A stretch of DNA of 64,000 nucleotides from Rhodosorus marinus (lineage: Eukaryota; Rhodophyta; Stylonematophyceae; Stylonematales; Stylonemataceae), in NCBI GenBank assembly GCA_029953675.1, contig JAMWBK010000005.1, forward strand, positions 124,001 to 188,000, given 5' to 3'. Shown in pieces: positions 39,299 through 50,370 of this stretch. The stretch's first letter is position 1; the number at the start of each line of letters is the position of its first letter. A program made the position numbers and the translations under genes. The notes beneath the pieces are model-generated. The model saw only the letters and a program-made list of their open reading frames with translations. It was not told the origin of the DNA and searched no databases.

Positions 39299-40705
39299 TG
39301 ATTCTTGTTTGTTCGCTAAGAAAACTCAAAGTCTTCCGTTGCCACTACTACCTCAGCCTCTTTGGTTTCTGTAGTTGCATTCTTGTCACCTCATGTCTGA
39401 AGTACTTCTGATGCCGCTAGCGACGGAGGTGCTCATATACCCATTGTCGATCGGTCCACGCAGACCATTTTCGCTACTGACCTGAAAAAGTCTCCACCCC
39501 ATTGTTCTGATCACAGAGATAGTCCCAAAGTCTCCACTAGAGCAAGAAAACAAGACCGGAGAACTGTAAACAGAGCCTCCACCTATAGCAATATCAAGAG
39601 CAATACATCCAAAAGAGGTTCTAGATGAAGAAAGCTTGAGTTCAGCGCTTTAGCGGGAACAATTCCTCAGAATCTCCTTTGCCAGGGTTACCTCAGTGCC
39701 TGCATCATGGTAGAACATTACCAGGCTCCAAAACTATTATTCGGGAAGAAGTTGCAGGTGAAAGCCATTTGGAGAGGACACCAAATGGCTAGCCTGAGTT
39801 CTAGTCAGGATTGACAGTGGGGGTTGCTGAACTACCAGACATCTCAGCTCTGTGCTTTCTCCTCTTTTCAATACGATTCCAAAGGAGATCATTTCCGGTA
39901 GTGCAAGATGATTCTACTCGTACGGAATATTCCCCACGACGAGAAAATTAGCGAGCCTGAAATAGTCAGTATCCACGGAACCAGATTCTGATCCCGTTTG
40001 CTCAAAGCGTTTATCTAAGAACGGAATGAGGTTCCAGGAAAGCAGAGAAACGAGGAATAGTGCGGGAAAGAACTTGAGCACCGTCGTACCAGAAAACGAA
40101 CTAGACTCCAAAGACACCACAGTAGTACCGCCCATTTTTTTTAATGGCTTGTGAATCCACCTATCCAGTAAAACGCCGGTACAAACCTTGGTAAGAATTG
40201 AAGTGGCTGAGGAGAGATGGTCTCCAAAACAACAGCAGTTCAGTACACAGCTTCTAGATCGGCTATAAAATTATTGTCGTTCTTCACCAGGCTCACATCC
40301 ACAGTATGAGTGAGATGCGGACGGTTCTTCCGATCTCGGCTCATCCAGCAACCAAATTCTAGAATCTGTCCATATCACATTCCAAGGACCGTTCTAGCCC
40401 ATCCGGGGGACATCCGCGTGTGTTCGAGGAAAAGGCCTGAGCGGAACCAGCGCATCTCTAAACCGTTCTCTTAGTACCATCAAACCTCCGCATACTAGAA
40501 CTGACCGCTACTTAGCATCTACATAAGAGGAAAAAAGTCACGTTCCCCCTCCATCAGCGCATCCCACTCTAGTCCATTCCAAGCACCCCAGCTCAACCCC
40601 ATTTGAGAAGATAAAAACCCCAAGTTTCTAGTATGGTCGATTTCTATTGGATACTAAACGTGCTTTCTGTTTAGTACCGATAGTAAAAATATGCTTCTTG
40701 TTCAG
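39299..40705. other. Gene-free stretch upstream of the secreted protein gene
   Basis: It contains the promoter side of the 36623-39298 gene. There is a 73-codon frame at 39914-40135 (minus) with one hydrophobic segment but no other support. A direct TATA-like candidate was not clear. Nothing else was seen. Confidence 0.4.
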
Positions 40706-41040
40706 AAGGAATTGGTTTAATCGGAGTCTGAAGAAAAAACCCCGACGGGAAAAAAAAGACTAAGCGCGGCGAAGATCGCGCGCCTCCGACATCAACGCAG
40801 CGTACGCCACAGCAATTAATTTAAAACGGGTAAATAACGAGGTCAGACGGTCAGGGCGGTCGCGGAACACTTCCCGAGGCCAACGAGAACCAACGGAATC
40901 CCGAAACCCAAAGCGCTCAATGACCAGAGGTGTACCAGGCGATGAGTTAGAGCCGAAGCACGAGTGTCCGGGGAAGACAAAACCCCAGCATATTTCAACT
41001 CAGAAACGCTCGCTTCCTGTTTAGAATGAATTGGTTTAGT
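40706..41040 (-). pseudogene. RLE-B 3' fragment, diverged
   Basis: GGTTTAATCGGAGTCTGAAG, the CCCCGACGGG hairpin and AAGACTAAGCGCGGCGAAG match the RLE-B 3' end in minus orientation. Codons for YAGVLSSPDTRASALTHRLV follow with frame breaks. Confidence 0.75.
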
Positions 41041-41735
41041 CCTGTTCGACAAGTGTTTCTTTTTTAGGAAATGCTTCGTATTTTTATTGAATTACAATTA
41101 AGAGGGATGTTCTAAAACTAGTTTGTCTCAGTTGGTAGTGGATTTTGCTGGGCGAAAATGAGCTGATGGTTGCTTGCCCGTGCCTGGTCTGGATTCCGCT
41201 TGGCTAAATGAGCTGATGGTTGCTTGCCACTTGCCTGGTCTTACGCGGGCGAGCTACGGTATGAGAATCATTCAAGAAAAAGGGCGGTAGCGGCGATTTT
41301 CGGTTTACATTCTACTAGAATATTGCCAAAAAGTAACATTGGACTGGCATCGGAGTACGGGTTAACGCTTTATGAGTGAATCATTTTGTGAAGCAGTATC
41401 TTTGCCCGGAGGGAAGGGATTCATTCCGCTCCTCCCTTCCCTCCCCTCCCCCTTGTGTGAACTCAGCTAAGCTAATGGTGCTTCCCCTCCCCTCCCCGAG
41501 TTTACAGTTACGCTAAGACTTCGGGTGAACTCAGCAAAGCTAATGGTGCTTCCCCCTCCTCTCCACGAGTTTACAGTTACGCTAAGACTTCTTGGCAGGG
41601 GCTTGTTCAGATCTCCCTCGTCCTGCCGTAAGGTGCTTGTCCGGAGCTAATGTGCTTTCTTGTTTTAAGAATTTTTTCGTAGCGATCTCTCCGAATGGGA
41701 CAACCTATAGGAATCCATTGAGGGACATTCACCTT
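41041..41735. other. Non-coding DNA with short local duplications
   Basis: GAGCTGATGGTTGCTTGCC is repeated at 41170 and 41210. TGAACTCAGCTAAGCTAATGG and GAGTTTACAGTTACGCTAAG blocks are repeated between 41455 and 41590. No gene was seen. Confidence 0.5.
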
Positions 41736-41990
41736 TGCGCTATTTATTGAAATCCCTTTTATTTGGGTTCATGGACTCTGTTGGTTCTCGCTGGCTTCGG
41801 GAGTTGTTCCGCGAACGCCCTGACCGTCTTCAATCGTTGTTTACCCGCTTAAGTTTCCTGCTGTGGCGCATGAATGCCGCTTTGATGTTGGAGGCGCGAG
41901 TACTTCGCCGCGCTTAGTCTTTTTTTCCCCTCGGGGTTTTTTTTTTTTTTTTCAGCCTCCGATTAAACCATTCATTCATTTATTGAAACA
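41736..41990 (+). mobile_element. RLE-B 3'-end fragment
   Basis: Codons for GFMDSVGSRWLRELF through MLEARVLRRA and the stop (41917) are followed by the hairpin, a long T run and GATTAAACCATTCATTCATT. It is nearly identical to the ends of the B copies at 9460 and 20131, in the opposite orientation. 41991-42324 is unassigned. Confidence 0.82.
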
Positions 41991-42324
41991 GGCTGTTTTG
42001 GAGCTATAGTTGGCCGGGCTGTATTTGTTTTTGTCTCGTCGGCCGCTATATAGGATCACGTAATGTACCGCTATGGATCAAATATTCAGGTAGGGTTGAG
42101 AAGCCATGAGAAGTAAAATGCGTGATTCCGGCTTGTAAAGTCTCTGGTCAACGCATTCAGCCCATGCCCGGGAGCGGAGTTGTTTCCCCATGACTATTGA
42201 ACTCGACCGCTTGCATGCATTAGGTTGCCAAGAACCATATCAGAAATAGAATAATCCGTCCTGGAACACCACGCTTCACATTCAACCATAGATTCATTCT
42301 CGTCACTTTCACACGAAGCCGACT

Positions 42325-42485
42325 AGCGGTGGTTTTACTAGTACAGCCTGAAGCGTACTCATGGCGCAAAAAGGGAATTATGAACTATGGAAAAAGCGCC
42401 AGCACCAGACGGCGGAGGCGCGCCTCGGCGAGCACGCTGCTAGAATATCGCCAGAGAGCAATACTTAAACGGCGTAGGGGTCCGC
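42325..42485 (-). mobile_element. RLE-C 3' fragment, diverged
   Basis: TTTTACTAGTACAGCCTGAAGCG, then GGCGCGCCTCGGCGAGCACG and ATATCGCCAGAGAG match the RLE-C 3' end in minus orientation. Confidence 0.6.
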
Positions 42486-42799
42486 AGGTACTCAACACAA
42501 GCACTTTCACCAAAACCCGAATAGCAAATTTCGGTGTTATGTTGTTTGAGCGCAAGGACAATCTTGGCTCACTATTTTTCCGTGATGCTTTCACGTTACT
42601 TCCACCGCTATCCCCCGCTTTCCAACCAGGGTCTACGCGGTTTCGACTCGCCTTTCAATGCGCCACGCCCCTCATTCATCACGCTTTTCCTTACAGAGGG
42701 TACTCGCTAGAATTCTATCGTGATGGAAGAGTTGGGCGAGGACCTCAAGCAGTGCGTCCCTGTCCGTCAGACTACCCCCCCTCCCAAACCCGCACAAAA

Positions 42800-42900
42800 G
42801 ACGGGAAAAAACGCAGATGGCAGAAATCCCGCGCCTGAAACATCAAAGCATCGTGCGCCCCAACACAGAACTGAGCGGTGAGGGGCGGAGACGCACATTG
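42800..42900 (-). mobile_element. RLE-B-like fragment, strongly diverged
   Basis: GCGCCTGAAACATCAAAGC and GCGCCCCAACACAGAACT resemble the last codons of RLE-B (compare 9520-9570). It is short and uncertain. 42486-42799 and 42901-43000 show nothing else. Confidence 0.4.
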
Positions 42901-43000
42901 TCCGTGGTGGTCAACATATGAGCCTAGGTATCAATCATTCAGTCTCCTTATCACAAACTCAACAAACCCAAGGCTGGGGTAACCCCGTAACCCCAAGGGA

Positions 43001-43156
43001 AGGGTTGTGCAAGTGGGTCGGAATTTTGCCAAGTGGGTCGGGATTACGGGATTTCGCTGTTTACGACCCACCCCTCCTTAAACCCCCCTGTTTTCGCGGG
43101 TTTAACCACTTCCGGGTCGTAAACAGTGAAAAACCCGACCCACTTGGCACAACCCC
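43001..43156. mobile_element. Palindromic MITE-like element, copy 1
   Basis: It begins AGGGTTGTGCAAGTGGGTCGG and ends in the complement (CCGACCCACTTGGCACAACC). Inner arms TTTACGACCCAC and GGGTCGTAAACAG also pair, so the whole unit can fold into one long hairpin. The left arm carries a small duplication. It has no coding capacity. It is related to 50371-50517 and 51132-51203. Confidence 0.75.
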
Positions 43157-44310
43157 GGTATTAGTAGTGCCATACGAGTCCCAAACAGCGCGCGACATTC
43201 TAGCTAGAGGCTTATGTAACCGGTGGCTTGCCATCTCCAGCTCGGCTTCCACGCATTACGCGCCCTGCATAATCGCTCAAGGCTATGATGGTAAAATCAC
43301 CCTACTGTCCGCTAGGGCTCATAACGCTTTACATCACCAAACGCCGTCTACGCATTGGTGAGGAGCGGTCCTGTATTGCTTGACAAACTTCTTGATTCAT
43401 GTTCTGGTTTCAGTGCTCTTCAGATATCAAGCACTTGCAAAGGGGGGGTAAAAGCATCGCAGTTTGTTCACGCGTTCGCCCTGAAACAATCCAGATCTCG
43501 CAACCGGGGGGTGTGAAGGTGGCGAATTCGAAGGCTTTCGAAGGTGATCTGCCCGCAAACGCGCGACAGGACTTGATTCACGATTTGTGTAGTATGTATG
43601 AGCGGAAGCGCGTAGATGTTTACGTTAGTCTGGCTCACGCGGAAGCGCGTAGCCGTTTCATCCGGAAGGCGGCACGCTTTCCGAGGGCAGTTTGGTGTCG
43701 GAAGTTGTGTCCATGAGTTGAATGAACTACGATTCTACCTTACATAGTACATACAGCATCGTCAGCGAAGGTTTTACATCCCAAAAGTGATAAACACATC
43801 ATCTTCATTGATGGAGGCCACGCGACGTCTCCACAGCTGATGGCAGAACTTGTCATTAGACGAAGGAGAAGTGATGTCAGGATAGATTAAGGATGATCAG
43901 GGCATTTCAGGACTGAAAAAAACTTCATTTCTGGTTTTGGAATGCTAGCTTTTATGTCCTTGATCCAATTCAATTGGGAGACGCCGCATAAAGCAACCAT
44001 GATCACATGGTTGCTTTACCTTGGGACGGACCGTACGTTGCCATGCGGACAACCACGTGATTTATCGTCATGGTTCATTGCTAAGCCGGGCAATCTTTGT
44101 GTGAAAGGCGAGGGGCGGGCCATGAGCGGTGTAGATATCAACACTGAATTATCGGAGCGTTCTTTCAACTGTACCCTTTCAGTGAAGGAATGACTTCTTG
44201 GAGGACAGGTCAAGTGAGGAGTACATTAGACCAACTCGGATAGTGATTCATTGCTGCAGCACCCTGAAGAGAATCGTAACAGACGTAATATGTCGGAGCG
44301 GATTGTTGCA
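43157..44310. other. No recognised gene
   Basis: The 105-codon frame at 43399-43716 and the 83-codon frame at 43942-44193 have no motif I recognise and no codon or context support. GCGGAAGCGCGTAG is duplicated at 43612 and 43640. Confidence 0.4.
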
Positions 44311-44450
44311 GCGCTACGCAAACCGTGAAAAGGAACTAAGAACTAGGTAGGGAAGCGTGCAAACCCAGGCGCCGATGGCGCACCTCTGCAAGCATGCTGC
44401 TCGAATATCGCCACAGAGAGACACTTAAACGCCGCAAAAGTATGTAGCAG
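44311..44450 (-). mobile_element. RLE-C 3' fragment
   Basis: GCAGCGCTACGCAAACCGTG, GAACTAGGTAGGGAAG and CAGGCGCCGATGGCGC match the RLE-C 3' end (compare 14240-14370) in minus orientation. 44451-45020 holds no clear gene; weak RLE-B-like words occur near 44810 and 44950. Confidence 0.65.
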
Positions 44451-45020
44451 ACAGGATGTTAGCGAGGGATATCATTCTAAGCGTCGGTTGAGCCTTTCTA
44501 GATGACTCAAACTTTCATGGAATACCCCCGCTGCGAGCTATCCACCGAGAAGAACCTCATCCTCATCCTCGGGAAAGCGAGGTTGTTTCCCGCGTATGGA
44601 ATCTATTATCTCGTCTGCATACAGTAGATTAATAATGGTTTAATTATTCAGATTAATAATAAAACCGATTAATAAGTGTGAATACGTAGAAAACGCTGAA
44701 CTATGGGTGGTTTTACTGAACTATGGGAGAGTTTGTAAACCCAAGAAAGGGTGTTTTGCACCCCGCGACCGCGCGTGCGGAGACGCGACTCCCAGAGCTC
44801 GGTTTATCATCAGGAGGATCGCGAGGGACCTCTCCTCAGCAACCACAGGATCAAACACGGCAGGTACACGACTTTCGGGTCGCGGGGCCGCGAACCCGCA
44901 AAAAAAGGGCTCGCCAGCCAGCCAGGCGTGGCTGCAGGTCAGCAGGGAGACTAGTACAGGATGACATCGCCGATTGGAGCAAAAATTAATCACGGGCACT
45001 TTCAGGGACACTAGAATGTA

Positions 45021-45865
45021 TGTCATCACTGGAAAGACTTACCTCCAAATTTCGGAAACTGGACACACGCAACGCTGTCAAGCAGCTCGGTTACAGAGGC
45101 CTAGACCGCCCAGACGTAGAGGGAGGCCCACTTGGGCACGAACCATATCACGGGTCTATGATGCTCTGCAACAGGCGTTCAGTAAGTGCAACGCCGTGCC
45201 GGACGAGAGCCGATCCCTATTTCACTCCTGAAGGAGCTCTTATGGGGACGAACTGAGGCGATCGCGGATTCTCACATCGACAGTGTACTCGCCGACGAGG
45301 GGGAAGCTAGCCCCGGGTCACCGGTTGCCGACTTCCCAGGTCTGAGCCGATTGTGGAGCTCGCGCGCTGATGTGATTCAACATAGTCTCACCTGGGGCCA
45401 ACTCAGTGCCGCTCACGCAATCTTGCTCAACTCTCCCCTGACAGCGCCTACCACCGCCGCTCGCCTCCGAAGCATGGGAGGCAACCTGTCGCACCTGTGG
45501 TTAACTACGCTGCCTTCGTCACTGGGTCACCGTCTCGACGCCTTTCAGTTTGTGTGAAGGAACGACGGTATGCTGAGATTATGGCCAGTCTGCCTCGCGC
45601 TGAGGGTCACTCCCACCGGTTCCAGCCTTTCATTGTGGAAAGCTTTGGTCACGTGGAGAAGTCGGGTTTGGAGTGGTTGCGGAAATGTTTCACTGAGCAT
45701 CCTGTTGAATACTTGGAACTTTTGCGGCGTTTAAGGGTCTCTCTGTGGCGATATTCGAGCACGTGCTTGCCGAGGTGTGCCATCGGCGCCTGGGTTTGCA
45801 CGCTTCCTTACCTAGTTCTTAGTTCATTTTCACGCTTTGCGTAGCGCTTTAGGCTATGCTAATAA
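45021..45865 (+). pseudogene. RLE-C ORF2 C-terminal fragment 1 (internally deleted) with tail
   Basis: It has codons for YDALQQAFSKCNAVPD, LLWGRTEAIADSHIDSVLADEGEASPGSP in pieces, and LTWGQLSAAH to HRLDAFQF, then a jump at about 45550 to VKERRYAEIMASLPRAEG and the conserved end, skipping the zinc finger and RLE core. The stop is followed by a tail ending GCTATGCTAATAAAAC at ~45865. Confidence 0.75.
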
Positions 45866-46345
45866 AACTTCTTAGGTTCGTGCGGACTGTTGAGAGGTCT
45901 TCGTACGAGGCGTCACACTCGCTTCAAGTACATTCTCAGCGAATGTTTGACTCGGGTAGGGCATACGGTTGAGGTGGAATCGGAACTACCCAGGTCGGTC
46001 CTGGATAGGGCACCGCCCCGCTGTATCGCAGATCTCCTTGTCTCCGATGCTGCCGCCAGACGCTCAGCATGTGTTGACCTCGCGATTTTTTTTTTTACAT
46101 GCCCTGTGTCAAGCGCCCATCTCACGGCTGCCGCCCGCAGCCGGGGAGCAGCTGCTTTGGCCCTTCGCCGAGTGAAGGGACGACGGTATGCTGAGAGTAT
46201 GGCCAATCTGCCTCGCGCTAAGGGTCGCCCCCACCGGTTCCAGCCTTTCTTTGTGGAATGCTTTGGTCACGTGGAGAAGTCGGGTTTGGAGTGGTTGCGG
46301 AAATGTTTCACTGAGCATCCTGTTGAAAAAAATACTTGGAACTTT
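45866..46345 (+). pseudogene. RLE-C ORF2 C-terminal fragment 2
   Basis: It begins in the zinc-finger region (codons for RTVERSSYEAS in a shifted frame, equal to CGLLGGLRTRR elsewhere). It continues with RHTRFKYILSECLTRVGHTVEVE and RLE CIADLLVSD...CVDLAI, with an inserted T run at 46087-46096 that keeps it in frame but adds residues. It then runs to CFTEHPVEK, where it joins fragment 3. Confidence 0.72.
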
Positions 46346-47307
46346 TGCCGCGTCTAAGCCTCGACCGAGTTCTTGCCGATGACGGAGAGGCTAGCCCTGG
46401 GTCACCTGTCGCAGACTACCTGGGTTTGTGCCAATTGTGGAGCTCCCGCACTGATGTGATTCAACATAGCCTCACCTGGGGCCAACACAGTGCCGCTCAC
46501 ACAGTCATGCTCAATTCTCCTCTCACGCCGCCTACCACTGCCGCTCGTCTCCGCGGCATGGGAGGCCATCTCTCGCACTTGTGGTTAACCACTCTACCGT
46601 CGTCATTGAGTCATCGGCTCGATGCTTTCCAGTTCCGTTCTGCCGCACTGATCTATCTCCGTTTGCCACAGGCTCCGTGGCACTCTAATCGGCCGTCTTT
46701 CTGTCAGGGATGTGAGAGTCGGATTGACGCTTGTGGCTACCACTTCCTGGGTTCCTGCGGACTGTTGGGAGGTCTCCGTACGAGGCGTCACACTCGCCTC
46801 AAGTACATCCTCAGCGAATTTTTGACTCGGATAGGGCATACGGTTGAGGTTGAGTCGGAACTGCCCAGATCAATCTCAGACTCTGCACCGCCCCGTTGTA
46901 TAGCCGATCTCCTCGTCTCCGACGCTGCTGCCAGACGCTCAACATATGTGGACCTTGCGATTACCTGCCCCGTGGCCAGCGCCCACCTCACCGCAGCCGC
47001 CCGCCGCCGGGGGGCCGCGGCTTCAGCCCTTCGAAGAGTTAAGGAACGACGGTATGCTGAGAGCATGGCCAGTCTGCCTTGCGCTGAGGGTCGCTCTCAC
47101 CGGTTCCAGCCATTCATTGTGGAAAGCTTTGGTCACGTGGATAAGTCGGGTTTAGAGTGGTTGCGGAAATGTTTTGCTGAGCATCCTACTGAATATTTGG
47201 CGCTCTTGAGGCGTTTAAGTGTCTCCCTTTGGCGATATTCCAGCCACATGCTTTCCGAGGCGCGCCATCGGCGCCTGGGGTTGCGTGCTTCCCTCCCTAG
47301 TTATTAG
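46336..47307 (+). CDS. RLE-C ORF2 C-terminus, intact frame (zinc finger and endonuclease)
   Basis: This is a 323-codon open frame, the best copy of this part of RLE-C. It has SLDRVLADDGEASPGSPVADY in pieces, LTWGQHSAAH, a finger CQGCESRIDACGYHFLGSC, RTRRHTRLKYILSEFL, the RLE core CIADLLVSDAAARRSTYVDLAI and the terminal LEWLRKCF...LWRYSSHML. It lacks RT and is 5'-truncated (fused to fragment 2), so it is a retroelement remnant rather than a host gene. The 3' UTR runs to about 47355. Confidence 0.82.
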   Translation: MELLPRLSLDRVLADDGEASPGSPVADYLGLCQLWSSRTDVIQHSLTWGQHSAAHTVMLNSPLTPPTTAARLRGMGGHLSHLWLTTLPSSLSHRLDAFQFRSAALIYLRLPQAPWHSNRPSFCQGCESRIDACGYHFLGSCGLLGGLRTRRHTRLKYILSEFLTRIGHTVEVESELPRSISDSAPPRCIADLLVSDAAARRSTYVDLAITCPVASAHLTAAARRRGAAASALRRVKERRYAESMASLPCAEGRSHRFQPFIVESFGHVDKSGLEWLRKCFAEHPTEYLALLRRLSVSLWRYSSHMLSEARHRRLGLRASLPSY

Positions 47308-47344
47308 TTCATCTTCACGCCTTGCGTAGCGCTTCAGGCTATGC

Positions 47345-48010
47345 TAGTATGCTAGTAAAGTCCAGTAAAGTCCAGTCCAGTATAGTCCAGTCTCAGAGCA
47401 GAACGGAATAGAGCTGGTTGGGTGTTCAGTTCTTGAGAGGGGAGATGTGCAATCTCCTCCAAGAGCTTGGCGTGGGTATTTTGGAGCCGACGCAGGGCTT
47501 CTTCCACGTAGTGCCGAGTACCAATCGGGATAGAGTGGATGGTCACGCCTTCTACGGAAACTTGCACAGCTGCGGTATCTCGTGCGACCAGGCGCGCGGA
47601 CTCGAGATGATACCCGAAGAGTGAGCGGTTGTAGCTGGGCTCCGAGGGTCGGTAGAGTAGTCTGGCTCCAGAGTAGTGCTGCTTTCAGGGTCTGCAGGGG
47701 TCCAACCAGCCTGATATCATCATGTATCGCGACTATGGTCAGGTGGGGGAATTGGCTCCGGAGCGCTTCCAGAAATGGTGCCAGGGATAGGGCATGTAGG
47801 GCAGGTCCTAGAGGGTCCCCTTGCTGTACCCCGGTGGTCGCCTGCAGGTGTAGGCGGTCTTTGCTCAGGTGGCCTTCCTTGGCTTTGGGACGCCAGCCCA
47901 AGAGCGTAGCGGACCCTCCGGGGTTGCCTCTTGGTATTCTGAATGCAGGAGAGTCTGTTCCTATACGAAGCTGCGAGTGTGGAATCTGTTTGCACACCGT
48001 TTTCATGGTA
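47345..48010 (-). pseudogene. RLE-D RT fragment
   Basis: The minus strand encodes RLHLQATTGVQQGDPLGPALHALSL in pieces, AIHDDIRLVG (catalytic box present), REGVTIHSIPIGT-like codons and QELNTQPALFR, then ends at ETGLYWT, the position of RLDYT in other copies. The end is a run of small duplications (TCCAGTAAAG, TCCAG, TCCAGTATAG on the plus strand, 47355-47392) against the 3' end of RLE-C. At least one frameshift lies near 47570. Confidence 0.72.
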
Positions 48011-48335
48011 GTGCCGTGTCGATTCTTACCTGCTCCTACAGCTGTGGTTTGCTCCTACAGTTGAGGCGGACGAAGGGAACCATGGCCGTTTTTTTTGCTT
48101 ATCCGAGCAGAGCAACTCTTTGGACATGACTGCTCTATGGACTAGGAAGAGAAAGATTACCCGTTGGAGATCCGCCAGGAAGTTCGTTCTTAAATGGAGC
48201 GAAAAGTTCTCCTAGCGGCTCTCTGCTCGGCTAGCTGACACTTGGGAGAAACATGTTCTGATCAAAGGGTACACGTCCGGTCATGGAAGCCTTTGAGGAG
48301 CCAGTTGTTTTATCTGTTTTGTACAATTCCATTGT
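48011..48335. other. Unassigned spacer
   Basis: Between the RLE-D fragment and the oxidase 3' end I see no gene or repeat. Confidence 0.4.
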
Positions 48336-49772
48336 CTACCGGACCTTCGTAAACTTGAACAAGTTGGTGGGATCTAGCTCACTTTTGATCGTGGCAATGC
48401 GCTCTTTGGCAGTGTCTGCGTACGCAGACTGTTTCGATTCTTCTTTGAAGTTCACGTTATCCAGGTTTGTGTACACGGAGGGTTTAAAAATCGGAACCAC
48501 ACCGCCTACGAGTGTTTCTCTTACCCATATTTTGGCCTTCTCGTATGCGTCTGAGTTCTCTACCTTGTCCTCTACATGGCATCCAGCAAGGCATGTTATT
48601 CTGCTCTCCCGAAGAGAGGTGCAAGCTGTTCTCCCAATGGGCACTTCGGTGCAAGCCTTTCCACTGGCAAGTAGAACAATTAACGCCTCCTTCGGTTTTT
48701 CCTCCAGTGCGGTCTCAGTTAGAGTTCGTACAGTCCCAGGACGGAATAAGGCCTCCTCATTGGCTGCTCGCATGGAAAGATAGTAACGGTGACCTTTGGG
48801 GAACATTGGTGTGTGAACGGCTTGTATGCCGATCCAATCCAGAGCGTCACAGGTATCAACTGTTGGGGGAAGAATGTCAGTGAACTCCTTGAGGAATGCT
48901 TCTCCGTCCGCCGGATTCCCGACCCAAACGTGTTGCATCAAGAGCACAGGAGCGCCGCCGAAAGGCGGTGGGTTTCCAAATGCGAACAATGGTTGAGTCT
49001 CCACTGGTAGTTTCTCAGAGTCTACCATCTGCAAGTACTTCTCCAGAATCGAGACAATAGGGTCGACAGTTTCTCCAGTAAGAGCCCACATCACGAGACC
49101 AGCGTGACCATGCACTTTCTTCTCATCCTTCTGAAAAATTTCAAGAGTGTGCAGCTTAAGCTTTAGTCGTAGAACTACACCGAGGTTCCATCCAGCTCCG
49201 CGAGCCACCCACATCTTCTCAGGATCGGTCTTATCGTCAATGTACAAGTGCTCGCCTGACGGAGTGACAACCTCGACGGCTAGAAGATTGTCCACGCTCA
49301 GGCCATGCTTTGGAGAGAGGTACCCAACCCCCCCCCCAAGTGTGAACCCAGCAACTCCTGTGTCGTAGTACTGCCCGGTTACTCCCGCTAAATCGTGTGT
49401 CACAGCCTCTTGGTCAAGATCGAAAACTATCGCGCCGGCTTCTACCCACGCGGTCTTCTCTTTCGGATCGACGTTGATGGATCTCATAAGCCTCATGTCC
49501 ACGACGAGATCTCCGGACATTGAAGCGTTGTTGAACATGTGACGCCCACCAGCGACGGATACGGACAAGTGGCGACCCCTCGCAAAGTTCAGCGCTAGTT
49601 GAACATCACGTGCGCCAAGCACTTGTACAATAACAAACGGGGAGGCCCTTGAATCATGGTTGAAGCACTCAGTCGCTTCAAAATACTCCTCTGCATCCGA
49701 CCGGAACAGAATTTTGCCACGAATAAGCCGTTTCAGCTCATCAACATCAGCCCCGACGAATTCACTATCCAT
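48336..49772 (-). CDS. FAD-linked oxidase, berberine-bridge-enzyme-like
   Basis: The 478-residue intronless protein oxidises a small substrate using FAD; the substrate is not predictable. The FAD-binding PCMH domain spans about residues 40-215: SVAGGRHMF carries the His (residue 78) that bonds covalently to FAD, and GVAGFTLGGGVGYLSPKHGLSVDNL is seen in two adjoining blocks around residues 139-164. The second covalent anchor, a Cys in bicovalent relatives, is Tyr135 here (GQYYDTG), so single attachment is expected. A BBE-type C-terminus is present (YTNLDNV, then ERIATIKSELDPTNLF). No signal peptide is visible, unlike most plant and fungal relatives, so it is probably intracellular. Confidence 0.9.
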   Translation of the reverse strand: MDSEFVGADVDELKRLIRGKILFRSDAEEYFEATECFNHDSRASPFVIVQVLGARDVQLALNFARGRHLSVSVAGGRHMFNNASMSGDLVVDMRLMRSINVDPKEKTAWVEAGAIVFDLDQEAVTHDLAGVTGQYYDTGVAGFTLGGGVGYLSPKHGLSVDNLLAVEVVTPSGEHLYIDDKTDPEKMWVARGAGWNLGVVLRLKLKLHTLEIFQKDEKKVHGHAGLVMWALTGETVDPIVSILEKYLQMVDSEKLPVETQPLFAFGNPPPFGGAPVLLMQHVWVGNPADGEAFLKEFTDILPPTVDTCDALDWIGIQAVHTPMFPKGHRYYLSMRAANEEALFRPGTVRTLTETALEEKPKEALIVLLASGKACTEVPIGRTACTSLRESRITCLAGCHVEDKVENSDAYEKAKIWVRETLVGGVVPIFKPSVYTNLDNVNFKEESKQSAYADTAKERIATIKSELDPTNLFKFTKVR

Positions 49773-50370
49773 ATGTCCGACACAAGCAGCGACAACACGA
49801 GATTATTTCTGGGGTGGGGGGTCCAGTAAAACGTTCGCGGTCAAGTTCGTTTTCTCAAAAGTTCCTATCTATTCGTACTCGTAGCAGTTGCGTCTACACC
49901 AAGTCCCGCGAGACCTACGCCCTCCTCGCTGAGGCGGTTTCATTTATATAGCATTGGCTGCGGAAAAGTTCTAGTGCAAAGCGGGTCTTGCCGAGTAATC
50001 ATACCTTCAGGCATCTGCAAGTACATCAACACATACCACCACATAGGTAGACTTGGTGCCGCCCTAAACTTCAGAGACGTTGAGCTAATCTCCTTTCCTC
50101 CGGCCTTCTAAGGCAGGGGTTGAGCTACGTCTCGGCTTTCCGCCGTATCGAGGCTTGAAAAAGTTCAAACGCATTGTTTGCTTTTCAACTCTTTTTTTTA
50201 GCGCAAAATATTAACAGTAAGCATACCGCGACCGGTAGCCCAAGCACAGCCCTACTGGAGCCCAAGCCCACACAAAATGGTTTCTGATCTGCAGAGTTTT
50301 GGGACAGTAAAATGCCATGAATGCGCTGGTCAGGGGTACCCGAGGGCGGGGGGTTTTGGGTATGTTTAGA
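49773..50370. other. Upstream region of the oxidase gene, otherwise empty
   Basis: This is non-coding. A C-run-containing stretch lies just upstream of the start. TTCATTTATATAG at ~49930 could hold a TATA-like element for the oxidase, but the strand and spacing are uncertain. Confidence 0.3.

Noticed and set aside
36753-39374. Plus-strand frames of 60-166 codons
   Set aside because: All are antisense shadows of the intact secreted-protein gene.
39914-40135. 73-codon frame with a hydrophobic segment
   Set aside because: One hydrophobic stretch in random sequence is not enough. No homologous motif, neighbour or signal supports it.
43399-43716. 105-codon plus-strand frame
   Set aside because: No domain, and internal short duplications suggest non-coding sequence.
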